A model generated the notes under the pieces. It saw nothing but the letters and a program-made list of their open reading frames with translations. It was not told where the DNA came from and ran no database searches. Below, in pieces: positions 24,860 to 37,254 of a stretch of DNA of 64,000 nucleotides (within the stretch, counting starts at the first letter, position 1; every line of letters begins with the position of its first letter). This DNA is from Prostheceraeus crozeri. Its lineage: Eukaryota; Platyhelminthes; Polycladida; Euryleptidae. The stretch lies in contig CAJQUW010003420.1 in NCBI GenBank assembly GCA_907163375.1, positions 1 to 64,000 of the forward strand, in the 5' to 3' direction. Both the position numbers and the translations under genes were made by a program.

Positions 24860-25680
24860 TTCAAATTTTCAAATCAAATTTCCTGTGAATTATTGATATT
24901 CAAGTTATCGCATCTAACTGATTTCCCAAGTTGATGCGCTTAATTAGTATACGTAAGAAGTAAAAGTTAGGAGATTTTAATGGAAGGTCAATATATTGCA
25001 TTTTGACGTCCGACGTTACAAAATTTGATGTCGGAAGCAACAGACAAGATAAAACCTAGAGATGACCTGAAGATCTCCTAAGATAGATGTAACTGTTTCA
25101 TCTTTAGCAGATGATCATACCTACTAGCTAAACGTGTTCAAATTTAAGATATGATTAATATTTTCAGCACAGCAGTTGATTTACAAGATGCCATCACATT
25201 TTAGTTACTTTTTAACGAAAAAATATTGAGTTTGAGCATTTTCAACAACTTGTTGGTAGCTCAGATAAGTAAATCTATCTCATTTTCGGAAAATTCAGAT
25301 GCTTGGTTTTCAGATTATGTACAGCATGCATAATAAGTATACATTAGAGCAGTTTGAACATTTGATGTCGAGATTAACCTTTCCGTGGAATTGCCCTAAA
25401 GATGAATACCGCACTTTCTCTAATAAGCCCGGCTGCTGTTCAAATGCAAAATAAAAAACGCCGTACTGCTTACCAGGGAAAACACGGTATGTGATTTATT
25501 TCTGGAAATTCATGATCAGAAATTTCACCTGTTTATCTTGTTCAGTTATCCCAATAATTTTAAAACATTGGATATTCTGATTTAGAGTGTAAATCTACGG
25601 ATACAATTCATACAAACCATTTATAGCGGGATCTCATGGGTACACTCTTGATTTCAAGGAAAGTACTTCAAAGCAGCACT
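24860..25680. other. AT-rich stretch, nothing recognised
   Basis: Lies upstream of the Penelope-like fragment. No frame or repeat could be supported. Confidence 0.3.
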
Positions 25681-25689
25681 CAGACTGGG

Positions 25690-27070
25690 ATCCAATTAAA
25701 AGCAGGGTTTTGGAGATCCAGTTTTGATCTACAGTCCTGACCTGTTCGGACAAAAACAATGAGCAAATTCATAAAACATAATCCGCAATTCATAAAGGAT
25801 ACTCAAATGATTCGCAGTACTAAACGCGTGTGGCCTGATAATGCTGTCGAAACCCACCTCCATGCCAAAACTAACAGATTTGTCGTAGTAAATTCCGCAT
25901 CTTTATCTGAGCGAACAGAAAATATACTAAAGGATGTAGCTAATACTGCGAGATAGACTCTGATAAAGTCACTGAAAAAGAGAATCAAGCGAATGCCATC
26001 ATTTGCAGTACGTGCAGTCACATTTTTTCAAAAATCAGAGTTTGAAAATTTTTTGGCCTCAGGAAGCCAGCCGGTCTCCTTCTATGTTAAAGTAAAAGAC
26101 TACATAGATAAAGATGAAGAAAACCACTACCCACTTAGATCCCTTGCATTCGAGCATTGATACCCTGCATGTGAAATTGACTAGTTAGTCACTGAAATAC
26201 TAGGTCAACTAATCCAATTTGTGCACACAAACATTAAAAATTCCATCTCCGTGATCGAGGAACTGAAAACCTTGAATATAATCAGTAGGCCTAACCCTAA
26301 CAGCACATTTATCTCACTAGACGTTGTCAATTCATACCCCAGTATTCAAATCAACCATGGGATTGAGATAGTATCGGACTTTCTCAAAAGCCACGTACTT
26401 TTCCCTCACCTATGATGACCTGCATAGCAGTCTAAATTCGCTTGCTACAGCTATTGTATTCAGTACAATAACATCTACCAACAAATCAACGGCTGTCCGA
26501 TGGGGGATCGAATCTCACCACCAATCGCTATCATTTGGAGGTACTACATTGAACAAAAAGCCCTTAAAATCCTTGAAAAAAATTACATTATAACTCCCCA
26601 GTATTACGCACGGTTCATCGATGATATCATAATTGGCCCTATAAATAACAATGATAATGAAGCCAAAAATAAAATCACCGAACTATTGAACTCCATGTCC
26701 CAAATTCACTGTAAAAGTGCCCAACAAAAAAATCCCTGAATTATCTCTATGTCAGTACATGTATAGAGATCAATAATAATGAGATCGAATCTAAATGGCA
26801 TGTCAAAAACTTGCACTCAGGCATATCCCTAAACAAGGAAAGTTATGTACCACAACACATAAAAACTAATTAGGCCACATAAAAAATAGTAAAAATTACG
26901 TCAACACATGTGTTCGGATAAAAACAAACCAGATAAACTTTGTGAAAACTGAACGACAGGTTTAAGCAGAACGGTTTTTCCAATCGTGATGTTTCCATGG
27001 TTAAAAGGCAAGAAAGGTAAGAAAGGTAAGAAACGCGCTGATAACAGATACATCACTTGCAAACTGAACT
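25690..27070 (+). mobile_element. Penelope-like element fragment (PLE-1)
   Basis: A decayed Penelope-like retroelement inside the giant element. A frame at 25759-25956 (SKFIKHNPQFIK...) is followed, across stops, by reverse-transcriptase motifs. FISLDVVNSYPSI at about 26310 is motif A, NGCPMGDRISPPIAIIWRYY at about 26488 is motif B, and YARFIDDIIIGP at about 26607 is motif C. A KWHVKNLHSGISLNKESYVPQHIKT block follows, with frame changes. The same blocks in the element at 57601-58825 (RRYIDDIVMGP; NSWVPNHIKTNF) place both in one family. No GIY-YIG endonuclease domain is visible downstream. The run of AAGAAAGGT repeats at about 27005 lies in its 3' part. Confidence 0.85.
26221..26739 (+). pseudogene. 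PLE reverse transcriptase core, broken
   Basis: The best-preserved part of PLE-1. One frame (26221-26415) carries motif A with the first catalytic Asp. After an interruption, a second frame (26500-26739) carries motif B (MGDRISPPIA) and motif C (FIDDIIIGP) with the paired Asp. The two frames are separated by stops, so the enzyme is dead. The family makes cDNA for target-primed insertion and normally ends in a GIY-YIG endonuclease. Confidence 0.8.
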
Positions 27071-30000
27071 TTGCTAGTGATGCTTGTCCCCAAATTTCTG
27101 AATACTTTTTTTAAGAACTCAGGTTTATTGCGATATATTTAACCTGGGGGCATCAAAGCCCAACAGAAGTTTAAGTGGCACGAGGCGCAGGCTGTTATGA
27201 AATAGCCTAGATAAATAATAATGCAATATATATTGACATTCATACATCCGTTTCAATATCAACATACGTATGATTTTTTCGTACAAATATTGTGTGACCT
27301 GCATATGAATGGGAAGTTCTGTGAAAATGCGGACGACCGGAGGAAGGGGTTGAAAGATTAGGACACATGTGGACAAGGATAGGGAGTCGAAAATGCAATT
27401 ATTTTGCGGACGTCTCTTATGGATGGCCCCTATTCCCAAAAAGCACCAATCGGAGCCATGATGACAACACATATCAGATAGAAGATGAACTATCCTAAAA
27501 TTTATGACTCAAAACTTGCTTGGTGCTCCCACCAAACGCAGAACGAGCCATGAGAAGTTTATCTAATTTTAGGGGGCTGATTTAACCCTCTCATTTAGTT
27601 TCAAATGTTTCACTCACTTCCAGGGTGAGGCAATATTAAAAAGGAGTATTTTAGTCAGACACATTGGCCGCAGTGAACGGATTATCAGGAAATTCAATCT
27701 GCATGATATTGGATTAGCATGTGAATTTCTGTCGGTTAAGAACAGGGGCTGTGTAGAACTCATCAGACGCGGCGATTCGTAGAAGCCATGGATACGGTGC
27801 ACTGCCATAAATTAGCCTACTGTGTACTGCATTCCTCGAAAGTCGAATTTTCAGCATCTTTCCCTGCATAATCTCGTGCATGAAGAGATAATTCAGCCAC
27901 TGAGCTGTCAAGCCTCTAATATTCAATTAAGTGTAACTTTGGACATACAAACTAAGCCAAAATTCGATTTATATCAAAAAGTACATCACAAGCATTGACA
28001 ATTGTAAATTGATGAAGATTGGGTGGGAAAGCAGGCCAATAATTAGACATGATTTTTCTAAATAAAAGAAATTAATAAAAATTAGACATTAATATTTTGT
28101 TTATGGTTTTATGAGTATTGCACAATGAATTGTTGAAATCTCCGCTTCCTATTACTGTAGAAATATTTTTGAAACTGATCGAGCTATTGAAATAACATTG
28201 AAGTCAAACAGACCGACACAGGGAGATCAGACGAGAGCACAGGTGTTATCTGTAGGCCTACATATATTGCATATCTGTGTGAGGTTAAAGATTGACACTG
28301 TACATTTCATACAACATTATGATATGAAGACATTAAGAGGCATAGGAAATTCATTTAAAGTGATCACATAATGTAATTCTCAGTATCTTCACCGATTTAA
28401 ACTTCATTATTTAAGCTACTTCTGACAAGCAGACCTTTATATCAAGTGAAAACGGTTTGATTTGATTTATAAAGATTTCCTATATTTGTAGTTTTCTGAA
28501 ATAATTATTCCTTATTTACCCCCATGTATTTTCTCAAGTACTCAATTTGAAGACTCGACCTACAATCAGCATTGTGGCGCGTTTGATCGGATTCTGTGAA
28601 AGTTCTAGGGGAACCATTTCCATATTCGGTGGCGTGTCATATATGATTCAGTAGTCCGATTCTCCCTGCAGGAACTAAAGAAGTACTTCTAAAGAAGCAC
28701 TTAGCATGGGCTTCGGTGCGCTTGTTGTAGGTGTACTGTGAAGTGTTAGCCGGATATAAAGTTACTAATTCACATCCGTGCTAATTACTTATAAAAAGCA
28801 AAATCATCGTAATCCATATCGAGTTCATGTATTTAACTTACCATCTATCGAAATCATAAAACAAATAGACTACATAGGGGCCTACCCAAATTTTATAATT
28901 TACCTATTCTATATAGGCCAACACAAAACAAATTCTCGAAGGAAAAACTGCACAGTTGTTTCTGTGATAATGGTAAGCCTCTATGAGAATATTATTGTCT
29001 TTGTATATGAATATTACTTGTAAATGTGGTTCATTACATCTGTAGGTCACATCGCAATTTTGATTTAATCAGCCATTCTTCTTGAAGCATGATGTTTCGT
29101 TAGATTGGGAAAACCCCACAATTCATAATTGCATGATCCATTCACATTTTGCAGCTTTGATTCCGTTTCGCATATGTCAGTCGCAAAAATGTTCAAATCG
29201 GATGCATCTGTATTTTGCTGGCGCAGAATGCTGACATCAAATTTGTTGACTCCATAGTTTTCGGAGTTTCGGAGAATAGTTGAAAAAAGCGAAAGAAGTT
29301 ATGTTTTGAAAGAAAGTCACATTGAAAAAAGGGTTCGAGGTTAAAATGGTTACCAAAATGGTCTTATTAAAACTGATGTCGGGTTGATACTTTTCTGATC
29401 TTAAGTCTTATCACAACGCAGCAGGAGCCATGGATTAATCGACGAATCCACCTGCTGTGTGCATTGGCTTTGTCCATCTGCTGTCAAAAGTTATTTCATC
29501 ATTGAGAATTACAGTTAGCGCGCTAAACTCGTCCCACTTATTCACGGAACTGATGCCTTTGGAGCGATACAGACTAATTTGAAAAATTCCCAATCTAGCA
29601 TCTTCAAGCTAGAATGTGGGATACTATCATTTTGATAGGGCACTAGTCTGTAGACCTATCAAGTTGTAGAGAAATGTAAAAATTACATAGGTCTACTTGT
29701 CCCACTCTAAGCATTGTGCACCAATGGCAATCCATCTTTAATTATACAAGTTAAATCATTTTAGCTTGAACTATCTGAGATCGTAACGACTACTGGCATT
29801 TTAGTGTACGAGGCTGTCATAATACAAGTATCCCTTAACTTTATGTTCGATGAAGGCACTGGTGATTGCTTTTTGTAAATATCAATCAGGATCTTTAAAG
29901 TAATTAATCATGGAATATTAGTATGATGATCATTGCATAGATGTTGTGATCATATTATAGCACAAAAGGTGATCTCCAAGAATGCCTAGGTACAGATCAT

Positions 30001-32520
30001 CTGGACCTGTTTTTTTAGTTTTAGGTTGATCAGAAAAATCCCAAATTATCAAGTGGGTGCTTTACTCACGAAAAAAACTTAAAAATGGAGCATGACACAT
30101 TGTGCAGCGCATAAACGGCACTCGCCGACAAAAGGAAAACCCTTAAGAGGACCATATCCGAAACAGCTGGTGCACTGGAGATATAGGCCTATAGCATATT
30201 TGGCATATGCTGACTACGTGCTTGCATGTGCAAACCAAGTTTCATAGGCAGATCACAAGGGAAATTACCATTTACAGACACGATTGCTGAAGAGATCGAG
30301 CTCCATCTCGAACGTTGAGTTTACTTGCATTAGTTGAATCTATACTAATATTTTAGCGCATCGTGTTAGAGCGCGGACTGCACACTGAGATCCACCAATG
30401 CGCTTCGGGCATGGATTTCATCTCGGACACTGTCGGTATATCGCAATTTCGAAAAGAGGTTTTTCCCAAAGGATGGCAGTCAAATATTAGCCATGTACTC
30501 TTACTAATAGTAAAGGTGCATAGCGCGATAGGAACCCTACAAAAAAGCCTATGTTGCTGCGGAATTCTATATAAATGCTAACTGTGAAAAGGTGTGACAA
30601 AGAATAAGCCTCATAGCAAGCCACAACTGACATGACTGAGAATATGATATTTCTTATGTCAAAATGTGTCCGAAAAACGTTTCAATATCTCAGAGGTTGC
30701 TGCTCTATAGCGCAAATTTGCGTCTGAATAAAGCTGGCAATATGAAACCTCATTATGGATTATGGTAACAAACGTACTAACTTAAGTCATAAATGACATA
30801 ATTGCTCGGTAAAGGGTTGCAACACGGTCTTGATACCCAGGAAAATAAGTCGTGAAAACACAAACTCACCAGAACTGAGAATCTTGGTGTTACGGATCGC
30901 TATCTTATTCTTTTCTGCCTTCAACCTCTCCGCAGCTGACGTTGACCTTGATCTGATATGGCTTGATTTTTTTTCACTTGAAGGTTTGGATTATCAAGCA
31001 TGTAAAGCGATGCCAAGAACAAGGATTTAGTTTTATATTGGAAGTCTTCTGAGCGAAAGAATAGAAACACGAATACAATCGGTAGCATCATCGATCTTCT
31101 TCAATCAACATAAATTCATGAGCAATTTTTGTCGTAATTTCTTGTCACGAGGAAGGCAAAATAATAACTGTTTTCTCCATCCTGGTGTCTGTGAATCATA
31201 GCCATCTTCACAGCCGTCTACAAAGCACTTGCAGGGCAGCAGTAGAGGTGCTAATTGTTAGGAGTCTCATGATATGACATCTCAATTATGCCTGCGTCAA
31301 AGTTCGATGCTATCATGGGAAGTTAAGCGTAGACTGACAGCCATACGAATGCGCTGCCATCAAGGTCGCTCGGTAATGACAACAATAGACTTTGCAGTGA
31401 GCTGTGTGCCAATCAGGGAAAGGCTGTTCTGTGGAAAGGCTGCTTTAGAATCATGTGAATGAAAGATTTTCTATTCATAGACCCTGACGCAAGGAATTCG
31501 CTTCATGCATATTGCCTCCGCCAGTAGAATATGCATTAGAATGAGCTGCAATAGAATCAAATATTCCTACTCTACTCTTTGTAAACTCGGTTATTGCATT
31601 TCGATAATAAAGCCCTGTACGTATATGAATACTGTCTTGACATAAAGCTTAGAAATACCGTATAAATAATAGCCTCCCTGCAAAGTTAATCATGCATCAT
31701 AATACAAGGTATATGCGGTAAGGGCTACTACACCAGCCGAGACGCTAAAACTTTATTTTTTTCGCGGCCATTCCATCGGCTGAGACAGAAACACTGATTG
31801 CCTTGTAAATTAGCAAAAGATAGAAATTACTGGTATCCACTGTAGATCAGGCATTAAAGTGAGTACTTTGGAAGGAAGCAATTCGCTTATAGAAAGGAAG
31901 CAATAGGCATTGCTTCACTAAAGAAATCATTACATTTCAAAAAAAATAGAATAACTGTATTTCCCGCTATAATGACAAACTTGCAGTATGTACTTTGCTC
32001 AGAAATATATGGTGTGAACTGGCAAGCACGAATATTGTGCCGGCTCAGCCGGTGTAATAGGCACGTACCAAGATGGCCCCGGATCAGCCACGATCATAAA
32101 TTATCTGCAAATAGCCTATTTTTATGGGATCTTCTAAAAAGTTAAGTCAGAATGTTTCACTAAATTCTCTTGAAAGGCCCAATTATCGAGTTGGTAATTC
32201 TTCATTTAACTTAGCACTCACTAGTCAATTTTCGGTTAAGAATAATGACCTCTCACGATGACATCAAGATAAATTAACATGCAACCGAACGCGAATTTTA
32301 TTATGTCCCGCAACATATGATCATTTCTTGGAAATAGTGAACATTGAAGGTTACGTAGAATTAAAATAAAAACACTATTTGCTGATTAATGCAGAATTGT
32401 TGTGTTTCTTATCATTCTCATATATTAGTAATGAAAATGAAAAGTTTTATTTTAGGAAGATATTGTTTTTGAATATTTTTGAAAATTGTGCCAGTGAATT
32501 AGGTAATAAAATGATCTACA
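27071..32520. other. Right part of giant element, no recognised genes
   Basis: No frame carries a recognised domain. A tRNA-like D-arm sequence at about 30355-30400 was judged insufficient. Two TAGGCCTA octamers lie at 28253-28260 and 30184-30191. The rest is ordinary AT-rich DNA. Confidence 0.35.
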
Positions 32521-32629
32521 TTTGACCTACTTTCGGTACACTTATGAGTCATTTCTTAACCGTCAACAAACCCCAGCTGTCCATTCTAGTAGTATTACTT
32601 AAACAAATGAAATAAATCGGATTTCTATG
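32521..32629. repeat. Right terminal/subterminal region of giant element
   Basis: It ends with the reverse complement of CATAGAAATCCGATT. CCATTCTAGT (32581-32590), CTTAACC (32555-32561) and TGACCTAC (32523-32530) mirror words of the left end. GGTACACTTATGAGTCA (32535-32551) repeats a left-end word in direct orientation with one mismatch. Confidence 0.6.
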
Positions 32630-32978
32630 GGTGCTATACTGGCTCTGATTGACCGATTTTCTTTATTTTTGTTTTGCTTGATACCTTTTGGCTTGTAGAA
32701 CAACATATTACATTACAAAGGAAACAAATGTAATTTTATAAGAGTGAGGTATGATTTTGTGTAACATTGCTAAATGAAGATCAAATTATCTACTACTTTT
32801 TTATCTATAACAGGAAAACAACTCAATATTCATGCTTGAAATTTCCAACAATGATATTAGTATGCACAACTGACATATCCTCCAAATTTCAGAGAAATTC
32901 GTTCAAGTTTGGCGGAGTTAGACAAAGTTGAAGTTAAGACGATGTTTAAGTGTCATCCATTTTTTATGAAACAATCTG
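32630..32978 (-). mobile_element. Tc1 transposon copy 1, right part
   Basis: It matches 51907-52255 of the full-length Tc1 with only about six differences in some 349 bp by eye. It ends in the terminal repeat (AAACAATCTG) followed by TA. It is the 3' remainder of the element that begins at 5621. The small plus-strand frame 32909-33142 only crosses this non-coding terminus. Confidence 0.85.
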
Positions 32979-32980
32979 TA

Positions 32981-33570
32981 TATATTCACAGACATGTTTC
33001 AGTAGACAAGATGCCATCATCAGTGACCGTGACAACGATCAATAACAATGATGCAATATATACAGGACTTAATGGAAAGAAAAATCAATGCAAGAAAGGT
33101 GGTTGTGATTTGTTGCAATTATTCATGAAACAATGCGAATGAAGAAATGACTTCATGTAGAGTGCGTAGTGAAATAACTTCATTATCTTAATCTTTATCT
33201 CTTAGCTGTCTGTAAATAACTACATTGTCCTCTTTGAACTTGCTTTAAGCAATTGAACATGCAACAAATGTGAAATTATGATTTCCATTGATGAGAAATA
33301 TGCACTATCATTATTATTATATTATTATGTAGAATGGTTGAACAATTTTTGTGTATGGACTGCGCAAACTGATCCCCGTTCAGCGTGGACAAGGACGAAA
33401 AACGGGAAGTAAGTAAGGAGTGCGCATGAGAGCGTACATTGAGCACCTTGAAACTTTTGTATTGTGCGCTATATGAATACCGTATTTTCATAAACAAAAT
33501 TTTCAATAAATGAGTACTTTAAATTGCCTTTGTCGGGGATATCAATATGAAACGATTTTAGATGGGAGTC
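32981..33570. other. Intergenic, nothing recognised
   Basis: A short ATT-rich microsatellite lies at about 33310. No gene supported. Confidence 0.3.
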
Positions 33571-33574
33571 GACC

Positions 33575-34115
33575 TTTCACGTGTTTGTTTATCGAAGCAG
33601 ATAATAATAGACCTGTTTCACTATGAAAATTACCCGCAAAAAGAAGGAATGAGCATGGGATCCTCCATTGAACCTCCTGTAGTTGAATTCTCATTTGACA
33701 TTATAGGAAGCAATGTCGGTTTTTTACATAAAGTACATTGATGACACTTGAACTGTCTTTTCGGTCTGCAACCGAAACCCACACTTTTTTAGAACGGTTT
33801 AATGTTGTTGATTCATCACTTCATCTTACCATAAAAAGAACTGATAAATAACTCAATTAATTTTCTAGATATGATAATTTTCATAAAAATGGCAAATTTG
33901 AAACCAATTGTATAAAAGGAACAAATACATTATTGTATACTCATAACCACTCCTACAGTCCCTATTCTTATAAGAACAACGCGATTAAAGCATTGTACAA
34001 TACTGCCTCTCAGTGGTAATACGCGGCAAATTTGCATTTTTTACGCAGGCCGATTAAATCTATGCAGGTAAACTATTGCGCATATGTAAAGAATGAAAGC
34101 ACTGTATACATAGAT
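33575..34115 (+). mobile_element. Penelope-like element fragment (PLE-2)
   Basis: Reverse-transcriptase motifs interrupted by stops and frame changes. KEGMSMGSSIEPPVVEF at about 33641 corresponds to motif B, and YIKYIDDT at about 33725 to motif C with the paired Asp. VFSVCNRNPH, then SINFLDMIIFIK and further peptide scraps, follow across several frames. This is a different PLE subfamily from those at 25.7 and 57.6 kb. A foldback at 34149-34323 lies immediately downstream and may be its terminal-repeat remnant. Confidence 0.7.
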
Positions 34116-34148
34116 AGAATTTCAATGTGATTACAACTTCTACGTTTA

Positions 34149-34323
34149 GTTGTTGGAGTGACCCCATGAGCCTTATAGCAAAAAAGCAATTTTTATTCAG
34201 ACGAGCGCTTTCAGATGGTCATCGACCACCATAATCATGCCTCATGGAAAAACGCCCGTCTAAATACAAATTACTTTTTTGCTATTAGGTCTACCATCAT
34301 GATAATGGGGTCCCTCCAACAAT
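34149..34323. repeat. 175-bp foldback next to PLE-2
   Basis: The left arm (TTGTTGGAGTGACCCCAT, then TAGCAAAAAAGCAATTT) is mirrored by the right arm ending CCTCCAAC, with moderate divergence. The loop contains GGTCATCGACC, itself a small palindrome. PLE ends often contain inverted terminal repeats, so this may be a PLE-2 terminus. Confidence 0.6.
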
Positions 34324-34329
34324 TGAATA

Positions 34330-35062
34330 TTGAAAGACCCTCATTTTCAAAGAAATTCCACGTTTAGACTAGACGAATTTATGTATCTTAAGATGTGAGA
34401 GATTGCATCCATTACTGGACCAGCTGGCATCATTACTGGGACAAAAGAAACATACTTGCGGGACAGCACCTCGAAAGGGAGACTCAATTCCGGTGCAACA
34501 AAACCTTTTTGTGACATGGATTTCTTGCAAATATGGTTTGACGGCTTCAATGAATTTGGCTGAAAAATTACTTCAATTCATTTTATATTAATTTCTTTTG
34601 ACCGAGTGAAACTGCTTTTGAGAAGCTGATAAATTTCGTAGAACAGTACAATAATCATGCTTTGTTTACTATTTATACATATACAATCATTTCTACTCTG
34701 GCTACAAACTTATTGAAAATACATGTATTATGCAAGTAACTGAGAAGCATTATTTGCACAATTAAAATTGCTAAATGCTAATCAAATAAATGACGGTAAT
34801 TTTCCAATAATGCTTCCACAGTCTTTTTCAATTATCAAACAATAATGAAATATTAAAAATACGCAAAACCGAATACAATAACGAAAACTGAATGAACTAG
34901 ATAAACGAAAATTGAAATTCTGGGATGGAACATCACAAAACATTATAACTGAAGACTTCTGAAATCAAATAACCACTAGCAATGTGCATCTAATCATGTT
35001 AACATGCAACAAAGCAGACATTAATACAGGGATTGTTTTTTAGTCTTGACATCTTAACTTAC
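34330..35062. other. Intergenic or intronic stretch
   Basis: Nothing recognised. It could be intron or 3' region of the minus-strand gene whose exon follows. Confidence 0.3.
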
Positions 35063-35231
35063 CGAAAACTAGCTGTAAGAATGGGCCTTTCAACCCAAAC
35101 TTAAATCCTTTGGATCCGCTCCTCCCATCTAAGTTGCACTGCAACTGTACGTTGTGCGATAACAGCGTGTCGAATATTCTTTTCACCAATTCAGATTCAT
35201 TCCTTCCACCCATAACGGAGAGACGACGGAC
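35063..35231 (-). CDS. DUF4806-like exon
   Basis: A 169-nt open exon on the minus strand, bounded by an acceptor (TTATTCTAG) and a donor (GTAAGT). It encodes VRRLSVMGGRNESELVKRIF and continues to a GSKGFKFGLKGPFLQLVF ending. This matches the DUF4806 pattern as I remember it: V-R-R-L, a Gly-Gly turn, a helix ending in R-I-x-x-x-L-L, and a G-x-x-G-x-K-x-F core. The family's function is unknown; it is common in invertebrate proteins, some of them mobile-element related. A weaker exon at 36179-36369 lies upstream in the right order. The remaining exons were not found, so the gene is partial or decayed. Confidence 0.55.
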
Positions 35232-35239
35232 CTAGAATA

Positions 35240-36178
35240 AATTAGGCTTAATTAGATAGTTTCAGCGACCGAATATTTCCTTGTTACCGTTAATTAAAAT
35301 ATTTACGTGTCTATTAAGTTCCCGCACTGGTCATATTTTATGGAAACGGCAAAGCTCTTCAATCTAATAAGCATTATAGTTAAGAATCCTTATCATTGTG
35401 CAATTTTAGAGCTTAAAACCAATGTTCTAGCAGATGTCATTGACACTGATTAGCACGAGCTTTGTAAAGCAAATTGAAAAATGATTCTTATGGAAGAGCC
35501 CTGGGCAGTTGAAATGAAATAGAATACGGGTAGTCTACTTTTGCTACATCTCCCAAGATGCCTAGGATCGCCTAGACCGCGATTTCGATTCAACGACATA
35601 GTATATAGTAGTTGCTTTATAATTCCATGCATTTTCAATGAATGGTCGAAGAAAATTTCTATGTCTTATAGGCCGGCCCCTCCACATTTACAGTTCTATT
35701 AATGAGAGATTTCATTGCAGAAATTCCATATCTGGATGTAATAGTTGGATGTAAGATAACCAGAATAAGTAGGCCTACTTTTGATTTGCCAGCTGGCAAG
35801 TATACAATTAGGCATTTCTGTATGAAGATTTTAAAATCAAGCAAGTCATAACTGTGTATATCATACATTCAATAATAAATTTCACAAGAGTAAAAGAATT
35901 AATGAATGAGTAGATTGATTAAAATCAATGTGCGTCTGGAAGCCGACAGCAATATAATCTAAATAAAGAATGGAAATGCTTTTTATTTTGATGAATCTGG
36001 GCACTCTTGATTTACCGCAATAATAGACACCATTACAAGTTACCAATTTCAAATTCTCGGACTGCTCGAAGTCGATTTCATCAAATTCAAGCTATTATTT
36101 CATATCCACCAGATTTCATTTCAGTTATAATATACCAGTGCAACGAAATCTAGTACTACTTACATATTTCATGCTCAC
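35240..36178. other. Putative intron between DUF4806-like exons
   Basis: No frame or repeat of note. One TAGGCCTA octamer lies at 35770-35777. Confidence 0.3.
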
Positions 36179-36369
36179 CTCTCTCAAGGCCCGAAAGGTT
36201 TTCAAGTCGAAATGAGAGATTCAATAGTAATTCCATTTTCGGTAACAGTCAACAAAATCGCGTCGTGAAACAGCATTTTGAACACTTGGCCAAATCATTG
36301 ATGAGTTGATGTTATGACCAACCGATGATTTATCCACTGTCGTCCACGGAGTTTGAGAATTTGGAGAAC
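36179..36369 (-). pseudogene. Possible upstream exon of the DUF4806-like gene
   Basis: Bounded by an acceptor (ATTATTTCAG) and a donor (GTGAGC) on the minus strand. The frame reads SPNSQTPWTTVDKSSVG, continues to DCYRKWNYY, meets one TGA, and resumes ISHFDLKTFRALRE. The last part resembles the start of DUF4806 (F-x-L-K-T...). The in-frame stop means that either the exon is decayed or the true boundary lies elsewhere. Confidence 0.35.
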
Positions 36370-36572
36370 CTGAAATAATTTTGTTTTGAGCCGAGATTTA
36401 CTGTGTTTAATGTCGGCAATATGGATCAATCCTTAAAAATATGCACAAGTAACTGCGATGAAGTAATAGTGCATGTTCATCACAGTGGCAGAACATTGTG
36501 TCAGAAAAAAATGTATACGTAAATGGGATTTGTCTTGAAGCAAGCCACGAAAATGAAACTATGCACAATGTA

Positions 36573-36690
36573 AATAGAATCATTAAATATTGAGTTCCAA
36601 ATTCAGTTGAAAAATATAACAGACCTGAATAGCTGGCATTTCATCCAATATCAGGAATCATCAGAATCCCTAGTTCACATATGTCAACAT
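36573..36690. mobile_element. MITE copy 2 (left arm and spacer)
   Basis: Diverged copy of 1220-1330, sharing AATAGAAT, TATTGAGTT, CAGTTGAAAAAT, ACAGACCT and CATTTCAT in the same order. The right arm is not recognisable, so this copy is truncated. Confidence 0.6.
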
Positions 36691-37250
36691 CGACACAACT
36701 CCCTATTTAAAGTCGCAGCCATGCCCGGGTAAATTCGAGATTTGCAATTAAAAAGTTATTTAAATTTCGACAAAATAACTATAACTTCGACTAAACTATA
36801 ATTTCGAGAATCAAGGTAGAGCCTAGCTATCCATAAAATGGCGAAACTTTTACACTAATATAGAATTTCGTCATTCGACCTAATAATACTGATAGGGAGA
36901 CATAACTTTTGTTGAGTAGACTTAGCATTTCAGCGAATTTTCTCAACACAGCGGATGGCGATTAGACCTACTTTTAATGATAAATCAAGAATATCAACTT
37001 TAAATTTCAACAACAATTTCCCAAACTCCTAAACTAAAGAATAGGGGCATTTTCATACCTTTTAGAAGAGAGATATTCGGCCACTTAATATTTTACTAGA
37101 AAAGCGGATTCCACACTTTGAGAGCTACTTAGCGAGAATATGATTGACCGGTGGGCGGCATTTCGGTTCTCTTTCACTCTGCGTTTTCAGGAACCCTCTG
37201 CTTTTCCTATCACCAGTCCAGAAAAGATTGGTGTCAGCCGATCTCACTCT
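36691..37250. other. Intergenic, nothing recognised
   Basis: No gene or repeat supported. Confidence 0.3.
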
Positions 37251-37254
37251 CTTC

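Larger units (their letters stand above)
6610..32629. mobile_element. Giant 26-kb TIR transposon inserted in Tc1
   Basis: Seen: the Tc1 copy is interrupted between two copies of GGTGCTAT (6602-6609 and 32630-32637). The intervening DNA starts CATAGAAATCCGATT at 6610 and ends with the exact reverse complement at 32629. Subterminal ACTAGAATGG sits 37 bp from the left end and its complement 39 bp from the right end, so the inverted ends extend imperfectly beyond 15 bp. The intact reference Tc1 (50624-52255) has GGTGCTAT once, at 51907-51914. Known: 8-bp duplications are typical of hAT and P elements (and some MULEs), and CA...TG termini fit P better than hAT's CAG. Inferred: one giant, apparently non-autonomous element, inserted recently. 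It carries the 173-bp satellite, a Penelope-like fragment and unrecognised frames. No transposase was recognised inside. Confidence 0.75.

Noticed and set aside
30355-30430. tRNA or tRNA-derived SINE head
   Set aside because: GCGC..TTAGAGCGC resembles a D-arm and box A, but no acceptable anticodon stem, box B or acceptor stem follows at the right spacing.
32909-33142. 77-codon plus-strand frame
   Set aside because: It crosses the non-coding Tc1 terminus and unrelated flank, so it cannot be a native gene.
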